Source: CAZAGD01 sp049699975 (GTDB lineage Bacteria; Desulfobacterota; SM23-61). From it: 10,443 nt of DNA. The notes below the pieces were generated by a model. It ran no database searches, was not told the DNA's origin, and saw only the letters and a list, made by a program, of their open reading frames with translations. Positions 5,020 to 10,443 of the stretch are shown piece after piece (within the stretch, counting starts at the first letter, position 1; each line of letters starts with the position of its first letter). The position numbers and the translations under genes are program-made. Location: positions 1-10,443 of the forward strand of contig JBNAWB010000129.1 in NCBI GenBank assembly GCA_049699975.1, in the 5' to 3' direction.

Positions 5020-6735
5020 ATGTTTTCCAAAGTTGACCTAATTCTTTTGCATGCTCCGTCAGTTTATGACTTTCGCCAATTGCCCATCCTCTTTGGGCCA
5101 ATTTCTGACCTCGTACCTTCCACGCCGATTTTTGAGATGTATCCTATTGGCTTTTCTTTCATCAGCGAACATTTAGAGAAAAATGGCCTTAAAGTCCGCA
5201 TCGTTAACCTGGCAGGGCGCATGCTCAAAGACCAAAAATTTGATGTCGAAAAATTCATTTCCCGCTTAAAAACGGAAGCTTTTGGCATAGATTTGCATTG
5301 GTTGCCCCACGCGCATGGTTCACTGGAAGTGGCGGCCTTATGCAAAAAACACCATCCCAAGGTGCCCGTTATTTTCGGCGGCTACTCGGCTACTTATTTT
5401 CATGAAGAACTGATTCGTTATCCCCAAGTAGATTATGTAGTGCGCGGAGATTCTGCTGAAGAACCTTTACGGCAATTGATTATGGCGATTAAAGGCCAGA
5501 CTACCTTTAGGGAAGTGCCTAATTTAACCTGGAAGGATAAAGAAGGAAAAATTCGTATTAACCCCCTTAGCCACGTAATTGATAATTTAAATGATTTGGG
5601 AAATAATTATCCTCATCTATTCCGGCAGGCTTTGAAATACTTAGATTTGAAGTCTTTGATACCTATTTATGATTGGTGGGAGTACCCGATTACCGCAGTG
5701 ATGACTTGCCGGGGTTGTATGCATAATTGCGTCTTTTGTGGTGGTTCGCGCTTTGCGGGTCAATATTATTGCTCCCGCAATTCGCCGGCTTTTCGTAATC
5801 CAGAGAAAATTGCTCGGGATATTATTACCATCTCGCGCCTGACTAATGCTCCCATCTTCGTCGTAGGAGATTTACGCCAAGCGGGCCTGGAATATGCGCA
5901 CCAAATTTTAGCACCAATTAAAAAAGTTCGGCCGCGGAACCAAGTTGTTTTAGAACTCTTTACGCCCGCTGCGGAATCTTATTTTAAAGAAGTAGCGGAG
6001 GCTTTCCCGCATTTCAATTTCGAAATCTCTCCCGAATCCCATGATGAAAAAGTTCGTTACGCCACGGGCAAGTTTTATACAAATGAAGAGATGGAAAGAA
6101 CCATCCACTACGCCCTTAGCCACGGATGCTCCAAATTTGATGTCTTCTTTATGATCGGTCTTCCGCAGCAGACCGCTGCTTCCGTTATGGAAACTATTGC
6201 TTATTGTGAATACTTGATGCAGAAATTCGACAGAAGGCTTAATTTATTTATTTCTCCTTTAGCTCCTTTTCTCGATCCTGGCTCGCTCGCCTTTGAAAAA
6301 GCTGAAGAACTTGGTTACCGCATATTATGGCGCACCTTAGAAGATTATCGGCAAGCGCTTTTAGCTCCCAGTTGGAAGTATACCCTTAGTTATGAAACCG
6401 AATGGATGAGTCGAGAAGATATTGTCAACGTTTCTTACCAAGCTGGCCTCAAGCTTAACCGGCTAAAAGAAAAATATGGTTATATTAATCAAGAAATAGC
6501 CCAGAAGACTGAAGAACGTATTCTTCTGGCGAGGCAGATGATAGCCAAAATCGATCAGATTAATTCTTTAGCTGAGCCTTTAAGGTCGCAGAAACTAAAT
6601 GAACTGAAAGATATTTTTAACCAGGCCAGTATGTCCACGATCTGCGATAAAGAAGAGATCAAATGGCCGGTTTGGCGTTGGCCTTTTAAATTACCCAATA
6701 TTATAAAAACCATTCTTTTCCGGCCACCTGCATAA
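5020..6735 (+). CDS. B12-binding domain / radical SAM protein
   Basis: The start at ATG 5020 is chosen because TGGAG at 5006-5010 lies 9 nt upstream and the protein then begins directly with the first beta strand (MFSKVDLILLHAP); it is 571 aa. The N-terminal cobalamin-binding Rossmann-like region spans about residues 1-165: MYPIGFSFISEHLEKNGLKV, FGIDLHWLPHAHG, VPVIFGGYSATYF and VDYVVRGDSAEEPLRQL. The classic DxHxxG cobalamin motif is not seen intact. The radical SAM cluster motif CxxxCxxC is Cys233, Cys237 and Cys240 in CMHNCVFC, preceded by another Cys at 230. The barrel continues with FEISPESHDEKVRYATGKFY and FFMIGLPQQT. Such proteins use SAM and often cobalamin for methylations or rearrangements. 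It resembles the Ta0216-type family (TIGR04190), but this is from memory. The substrate is unknown. It is followed 17 bp later by an Smr gene. Confidence 0.9.
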   Translation: MFSKVDLILLHAPSVYDFRQLPILFGPISDLVPSTPIFEMYPIGFSFISEHLEKNGLKVRIVNLAGRMLKDQKFDVEKFISRLKTEAFGIDLHWLPHAHGSLEVAALCKKHHPKVPVIFGGYSATYFHEELIRYPQVDYVVRGDSAEEPLRQLIMAIKGQTTFREVPNLTWKDKEGKIRINPLSHVIDNLNDLGNNYPHLFRQALKYLDLKSLIPIYDWWEYPITAVMTCRGCMHNCVFCGGSRFAGQYYCSRNSPAFRNPEKIARDIITISRLTNAPIFVVGDLRQAGLEYAHQILAPIKKVRPRNQVVLELFTPAAESYFKEVAEAFPHFNFEISPESHDEKVRYATGKFYTNEEMERTIHYALSHGCSKFDVFFMIGLPQQTAASVMETIAYCEYLMQKFDRRLNLFISPLAPFLDPGSLAFEKAEELGYRILWRTLEDYRQALLAPSWKYTLSYETEWMSREDIVNVSYQAGLKLNRLKEKYGYINQEIAQKTEERILLARQMIAKIDQINSLAEPLRSQKLNELKDIFNQASMSTICDKEEIKWPVWRWPFKLPNIIKTILFRPPA

Positions 6736-6752
6736 AATTGAGGTTGAATTCT

Positions 6753-7025
6753 TTGGAAGACCCTGTACAAATGCCCATTACCGATACGCTTGATTTACAC
6801 ACTTTTCGCCCCCAGGAAATAAAGGATTTGTTAACAGAATATATCTCTGCTTGTCGAGAAAAAGGTATCCTCGAAATCCGCATTATTCATGGCAAAGGAA
6901 CTGGTTCGCTGCGGCGTACCGTACATGTTCTCTTGAGCAAGCTTCCTGAAGTGGTTTCTTATCGGTTGGCAGGTGAAGATGCGGGTGGATGGGGCGCAAC
7001 ATTGGTCAAAATAAAACCCCTCTGA
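6753..7025 (+). CDS. Small stand-alone Smr-domain protein
   Basis: The product is 90 aa from TTG 6753. This start gives MEDPVQMPITDTLDLHTF, which matches how small Smr proteins usually begin, and GAGG at 6740-6743 gives 9-nt spacing. Alternatives are TTG 6738, TTG 6744 and ATG 6771. The whole protein is one Smr domain: LDLH (13-16), HGKGTG (46-51) and GGWGATLV (78-85), the conserved nucleic-acid-binding or nicking motifs. Smr domains occur on MutS2 and as stand-alone nucleases acting on branched DNA or on RNA. It lies 17 bp after the radical SAM gene and is probably co-transcribed with it. A functional link between the two is not known. It converges with the TRAP permease gene 59 bp away, with no clear terminator in the gap. 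Confidence 0.9.
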   Translation: MEDPVQMPITDTLDLHTFRPQEIKDLLTEYISACREKGILEIRIIHGKGTGSLRRTVHVLLSKLPEVVSYRLAGEDAGGWGATLVKIKPL

Positions 7026-7084
7026 GACTTCATGTCTAAATTGACAGATTACCGATTAAAAATGCCCAATAAAAGATTTGTTTT

Positions 7085-9043
7085 CTAAGAGCGCCGAATC
7101 ATAAAGCGTGGGGCAAACATTAAGATTATCAATAATAAAGCTATAAAATAAGCTGTTGTCCAATTAAGGAGGTAGGGAATTATTAGCAGCAGGACTCCAA
7201 AGCCAAAAATCATTCCTCTAATAATTAAGCCACCTTTCGATGGGTAAATTTCAGATCCAAACATCCCTATACTCAATCCCGCGAAAGCCAAAAACATAAG
7301 CAGAGCAACTTTTAACATCGCTAAATTCAAGGCAAAAATATCAGGATATATAATAAAAATGGCTGGCAATATAAAAAGAGGGAGTCCTAATTTTATGGCT
7401 TCCAGACAAAGAGAAAAATAAGGAGCACCTGAGATGCGGGAGGCAACCACCGAGGCAATGGCTACGGGAGGGGTTATAGCTGAAAGAATAGAAAAGTAAA
7501 AAACGAAGAAATGGGCATGCAAAGGTTTAACTCCCATAGAAATGAAAGCTGGGGCCGCAATAATGATAGTGAGCAGGTAAGCAGCCGTAGCTGAAACGCC
7601 CATACCAAAAACAATACAGACAACTGCTGAAAGCACACTTAGCCAGAAAAGGCTTCCCCCTGCAAGATAAACTAACCCCATAGAAAGTTTCACTCCTAAG
7701 CCTGATACTGTCAAAACAGAAACGATCATCATAATAGTAGCCAACATAACGGCAGTAGTTGCCGCTATCTCGGCCCCACTGATTATGCCATTCATAAAGG
7801 CTTTCCCATATTCTGTTAAGACATGCCTTATTCCACCGACTTTATATCTTGAGTAATATAATATAAAAGAACCTAACAAGAGTGTGATGACCGCCCGGGA
7901 GGCAGCAATCAAAGGATCAAAAAGTTGTGATAAATAAACAAGCAAGATAACTATGGCAGCGATTAACGGAGAGAGATCTTTAAAGATAAGAGATAAGGAT
8001 GGTTTCTCTAACTTGATGGTCATCCCTTTCATATATTGGCGACTTACCAAATAAACCGAAAGGGCGACAATGGCGTAAAACATGAAAGCAGGCGTAAAGC
8101 CTACTAAAACAATATACCAATAACTCGTACCCAAATAAGCGGCAATTATAAAAGCAGCTGCCCCCATCACTGGAGGCATAATCAGACCACCCGAGGAAGC
8201 GACTGCTTCGATAGCCCCTGCAAATTTTGGTGGCACCCCAATACTTTTATTTAAAGGAATAGTAAATGATCCAGTTCCGGCTACGTTTGCTGGGGCACTT
8301 CCAGAACACATGCCAAAGAACATACTGGCAATGACTCCTGTTTGCGGAATGCCATATACCCAGCGAGCAGCTATATATTTGGCAAATCTTATTATCGCAT
8401 CTAAGGCCCCAAAACCTATAGCTAATCCAGCCATGACCACGAAGGCAGCGATCCATGTGGCGGCTATTCCGGTAAGTGTTCCATATATGCCAATGCCCAA
8501 TTCTACACTGCATATTTCTATGATCCTCTCCAGACCAAGGCCTATATGGCGCAACATTCCAGGTAGGCTTCTCCCAAAATATCCGTATATTAAGAAAACT
8601 AAAGCTATTATTGGTATCCAGTAACCTGTATCCTTTCTGGCACTCTCGATTACTAAGATCATGGCTAAGCCACCCATTATAATGTCCGTTAAATTTGGTG
8701 CCCCAGCCCGCCAGTAAGAAAGCTGATGGTATTGAGTCACAAAGTAAAACATTATGATCACTGACAAAATACTGAATGCTGTACATAAGATTTTATTAGT
8801 CCTACCCTTCAATTTAAAAATACCGAATTCGGGTTTATGCCAGGAACGAATAGCGAGGGCTATTATAGAAAGGTGCAGAAAAATTATACTCATCAATTGG
8901 ATTTCAATAGCCGGCTGGAATGAGTACCAAAATACCCAAGCTATTAAAATTAGGCATACTAAAAAATATATAATTTCAACCTTGGTTTTAAAAGAATGTA
9001 TAGGAGCGGCAGGAGTATCTGATAATTTTATCTCCGGGGCCAT
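7085..9043 (-). CDS. TRAP transporter fused permease, 4TM/12TM type (DctQ-DctM fusion)
   Basis: This 652-aa inner-membrane protein forms the channel part of a TRAP transporter driven by an ion gradient. The ATG at 9043 is preceded by AGGGAGG (9048-9054), which fixes the start. It is very hydrophobic, with many predicted membrane helices from about residue 22 to the end. The large-subunit signatures are both present: GMCSGSAPANVAGTGSFTIP (244-263) and VASSGGLIMPPVMGAAAF (281-298). Later come GMGVSATAAYLLTIIIAAPAF (480-500) and ITPPVAIASVVASRISGAP (523-541). Length and order match TIGR02123-type fusions that pair with TAXI receptors. The receptor gene lies directly upstream, separated by 104 bp containing a hairpin. 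The last 80 or so residues form extra C-terminal helices, also common in the fused type. The substrate is unknown. Confidence 0.95.
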   Translation of the reverse strand: MAPEIKLSDTPAAPIHSFKTKVEIIYFLVCLILIAWVFWYSFQPAIEIQLMSIIFLHLSIIALAIRSWHKPEFGIFKLKGRTNKILCTAFSILSVIIMFYFVTQYHQLSYWRAGAPNLTDIIMGGLAMILVIESARKDTGYWIPIIALVFLIYGYFGRSLPGMLRHIGLGLERIIEICSVELGIGIYGTLTGIAATWIAAFVVMAGLAIGFGALDAIIRFAKYIAARWVYGIPQTGVIASMFFGMCSGSAPANVAGTGSFTIPLNKSIGVPPKFAGAIEAVASSGGLIMPPVMGAAAFIIAAYLGTSYWYIVLVGFTPAFMFYAIVALSVYLVSRQYMKGMTIKLEKPSLSLIFKDLSPLIAAIVILLVYLSQLFDPLIAASRAVITLLLGSFILYYSRYKVGGIRHVLTEYGKAFMNGIISGAEIAATTAVMLATIMMIVSVLTVSGLGVKLSMGLVYLAGGSLFWLSVLSAVVCIVFGMGVSATAAYLLTIIIAAPAFISMGVKPLHAHFFVFYFSILSAITPPVAIASVVASRISGAPYFSLCLEAIKLGLPLFILPAIFIIYPDIFALNLAMLKVALLMFLAFAGLSIGMFGSEIYPSKGGLIIRGMIFGFGVLLLIIPYLLNWTTAYFIALLLIILMFAPRFMIRRS

Positions 9044-9105
9044 GACCCCTCCCTTTAAAATTAAAAAGCAATTTTATTTAAGTTGATGAGGTTCTATCTT
9101 CAAAA

Positions 9106-9137
9106 TTCCCTCTGACTTTTTTAAAAGTCAGAGGGAA
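9106..9137 (-). other. Strong hairpin between TRAP receptor and permease genes
   Basis: TTCCCTCTGACTTTT (9106-9120) and AAAAGTCAGAGGGAA (9123-9137) form a perfect 15-bp stem with a 2-nt gap, so the real loop is wider. On the minus strand it begins 10 bases after the receptor stop and is followed by AATTTTG, a short T-run of four. It is probably a partial terminator or an mRNA 3' stabiliser that lets the receptor be made in excess over the permease. Confidence 0.7.
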
Positions 9138-9147
9138 ATAGTTTTCT

Positions 9148-10245
9148 TCATCTCTTCCCTACCAAGATTCCGTGTGCTTGGGGATCATAGCCTTTTTCCT
9201 TCAGATAGAGAGCAACTCCAGGGTGGATGGGCGCGGAGATGGGGGGCTTAGATTGAATCTTAAAGACCTCGATATTCCATTCTAATCCTCTTTTGGCGAA
9301 GTCTGCATAAGTAGCCATAATTTTACCCAATTCGGCTTGCTTATCAAAAATAGCTTTCACAAAATAATAAACGTGCTCATCAGAAATATCTTTCCCTGCA
9401 GCAATTCCAAAGGGCATGGAGACTGTTTTAAAAGGCTTAGTTTTTTTGGCCAGAGGACTTTCAAAAAGCGGGCCGGGGTCAACTTCGTAAGGAATAAGCC
9501 AGGGACCAGCTTTTAATCCTTTTTCTAATTCTTCAGGGGTGGGAGGAACTACAGCGACACCTACGCGCACGTCAGCATCTTTAGCCCATTTAACTAAGGC
9601 ACCCGGATCACAATAAGCCCAAGCTACATCCATTACTCCTAATTTCAAATTGTCAGCAGCAGCAGCTACACTCATCGTCTTCAAATCCATGGTATGCTTT
9701 ATATTTAAACCATCTGGTCCAAAGAAAGCTAAGAACACTTCATGGCTGCCAAAGCCTGGAGGTGTGGGAAAAACCTTCTTCCCTGCAAAGTCTTTAAAAC
9801 TCTTTATTTTGTCCGCATCTTTGGAGGCTACTATGCCAAAATAAATTAAAGGATAAGCCCATATCACCTGCCAGAATTCATTTGGTCTTTTAAATTTATA
9901 CTGTTTCGGGTCAAATGGACCGGCGCCAACAGAAACTTGCCATAGATGCTGCAAAGTGTTATAACAGCTATGTCCCTGGCCTCTATCCCAAACTTTAACG
10001 GTAGTTGTTGCCCCCCCTACGGAAGTGGGCAGAATTTCCAAATATTTTGGATATGTTCTGGTGGCCAGGTCGGCCATGGCGCTCAGCGCTGCATATCCTA
10101 CTGTGCCTGGCTCCGCTGTATTCAAGTACCAAGTAAATTTTTTTACTTCTCCTGGTGCTTTCTGGGCAAAACAATAGGAGCTAAAAAATATTAGGCTTAC
10201 TCCTAAAAGAATTGCTAAAATGGCTGGCCTTTTTTTTACCTTCAT
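9148..10245 (-). CDS. TAXI family TRAP transporter solute-binding receptor
   Basis: This 365-aa periplasmic receptor delivers substrate to the fused permease encoded next to it. The ATG at 10245 follows AAAGGAGG (10252-10259) with 6-nt spacing. A Sec signal peptide is clear: basic MKVKKR, a hydrophobic stretch to about residue 21, and probable cleavage after CFA at residue 27. The mature part contains KIKSFKDFAGKKVFPTPPGFGSH, LKLGVMDVAWAYCDPGALVKW and the family-typical C-terminal PISAPIHPGVALYLKEKGYDP. It is somewhat longer than usual TAXI proteins (about 320 aa). The N-terminal glycine-rich segment normally seen as GTGGxYYPLG is divergent here (AEPGTVGYAALSAM), so ligand binding may differ from characterised glutamate- or dicarboxylate-binding members. 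Receptor-first order is typical of TAXI-TRAP operons. Confidence 0.92.
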   Translation of the reverse strand: MKVKKRPAILAILLGVSLIFFSSYCFAQKAPGEVKKFTWYLNTAEPGTVGYAALSAMADLATRTYPKYLEILPTSVGGATTTVKVWDRGQGHSCYNTLQHLWQVSVGAGPFDPKQYKFKRPNEFWQVIWAYPLIYFGIVASKDADKIKSFKDFAGKKVFPTPPGFGSHEVFLAFFGPDGLNIKHTMDLKTMSVAAAADNLKLGVMDVAWAYCDPGALVKWAKDADVRVGVAVVPPTPEELEKGLKAGPWLIPYEVDPGPLFESPLAKKTKPFKTVSMPFGIAAGKDISDEHVYYFVKAIFDKQAELGKIMATYADFAKRGLEWNIEVFKIQSKPPISAPIHPGVALYLKEKGYDPQAHGILVGKR

Positions 10246-10350
10246 ATGTCCCCTCCTTTCGAGACTAAGTATTTTTTAATTGATTACCTAAGCTCCTCCC
10301 CAGGCCTCACCTCCTTTCTCCTAAATTTCCTCTTCACTTTGTTTAATTGG
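10246..10350 (-). promoter_or_regulatory. 5' leader of the TRAP operon
   Basis: The leader is roughly 100 nt long if the promoter at 10351-10379 is used. It is rich in purine stretches on the minus strand, with Shine-Dalgarno-like runs near 10290-10320 in addition to the true one at 10252-10259. No riboswitch fold was recognised. Confidence 0.4.
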
Positions 10351-10379
10351 CTTTTAGCATGGTAAAAAAGCTTTGTCAA
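10351..10379 (-). promoter_or_regulatory. Sigma70-like promoter of the TRAP operon
   Basis: On the minus strand a perfect TTGACA (10374-10379) is followed after exactly 17 bp by TAAAAG (10351-10356, 4 of 6 matches to TATAAT). Transcription would start near 10344 and give a leader of about 100 nt. Confidence 0.65.
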
Positions 10380-10388
10380 CATATTAAG

Positions 10389-10409
10389 AAACTGACCGTC
10401 GATCAGTTT
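10389..10409. promoter_or_regulatory. TetR-type operator-like inverted repeat
   Basis: AAACTGACCGTCGATCAGTTT has 7-bp perfect arms (AAACTGA / TCAGTTT) and a core CCGTCGA that is also symmetric except for one pair. The shape resembles TGACCG-N-CGGTCA operators of TetR-family regulators. It lies 9 bp upstream of the -35 of the TRAP promoter and overlaps a possible + strand -10 (TTTAAT, 10408-10413). It could serve a divergent gene beyond the window, the TRAP operon, or both. Confidence 0.5.
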
Positions 10410-10443
10410 TAATTTTTCTCACCAGCAGGAGACAGGCGGGAGG
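10408..10443 (+). promoter_or_regulatory. Possible divergent promoter -10 and ribosome binding site of a gene beyond the window
   Basis: TTTAAT at 10408-10413 matches 5 of 6 bases of TATAAT and overlaps the operator-like repeat; the -35 is weak. The window ends in GGGAGG, a good Shine-Dalgarno, and CAGGAG lies at 10425-10430. A + strand start codon a few bases past the edge is likely but not seen. Confidence 0.3.

Noticed and set aside
7026..7084. Terminator between the convergent Smr and permease genes
   Set aside because: No stem of meaningful length followed by a T-run was found on either strand in these 59 bases.
8604..8620. TTGGTATCCAG in the permease gene as a second GntR site
   Set aside because: It lies deep within coding sequence, is an imperfect match and lacks the extended symmetry of the site at 586-603.
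8247..8786. 179-codon minus strand frame inside the TRAP permease gene
   Set aside because: It is a shadow frame of the permease. The composition is unlike a protein, with no domain and no ribosome binding site.
10288..10314. Possible leader peptide on the minus strand (GTG start after an AGGAG, eight codons) in the TRAP leader
   Set aside because: The purine-rich region gives Shine-Dalgarno-like runs by composition alone. The start is a GTG and the peptide has no regulatory codon pattern.

Overview
The window looks like a chromosomal stretch from an anaerobic, acyl-CoA-degrading bacterium, most likely a Desulfobacterota (deltaproteobacterial) or similar uncultivated lineage. This rests on gene content: a CoA-transferase III, a biotin-type carboxyltransferase, a crotonase-fold enzyme, a TAXI-type TRAP transporter, a B12/radical SAM protein and a REP-associated (IS200-like) transposase remnant. 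Base composition is moderate and shows no obvious break. The taxonomic guess is inference.

Left part (1-4199, all + strand): the 3' end of an enoyl-CoA hydratase/isomerase gene, a GntR/FadR-type repressor, a carboxyltransferase subunit of the PccB/MmdA family, and a CaiB/BaiF CoA-transferase. The genes are closely spaced (65-92 bp gaps). They read as a catabolic acyl-CoA cluster with its own regulator: the CoA-transferase would activate a carboxylic acid, the carboxyltransferase would carboxylate or decarboxylate an acyl-CoA, and the crotonase-fold enzyme would act on an enoyl-CoA intermediate. A perfect 18-bp palindrome of FadR-operator type sits on the annotated start of the repressor gene. 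It argues for autoregulation and for a start codon 18 bp further in.

Middle (4200-5019): a gene-poor scar. It holds a 343-bp element bounded by inverted repeats with a truncated transposase inside, followed by a separate 103-bp highly palindromic MITE-like repeat. A good-looking promoter and ribosome binding site point into the first element.

Centre-right (5020-7025, + strand): a B12-binding-domain radical SAM protein followed 17 bp later by a small stand-alone Smr-domain protein. They probably form a two-gene operon.

Right part (7085-10245, - strand): a complete TAXI-TRAP transporter, periplasmic receptor first and then the fused 4TM/12TM permease, with a strong hairpin between them. A sigma70-like promoter lies upstream. 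Beyond it is an inverted repeat that resembles a TetR-family operator and probably serves a divergent gene beginning just past the window end.

No CRISPR array, tRNA, rRNA or recognisable riboswitch was seen. No wholly new system is evident. The best leads are the carboxyltransferase with a non-standard specificity residue, the crotonase-fold enzyme with altered catalytic positions, the two operator-like palindromes, and the mobile-element scar.
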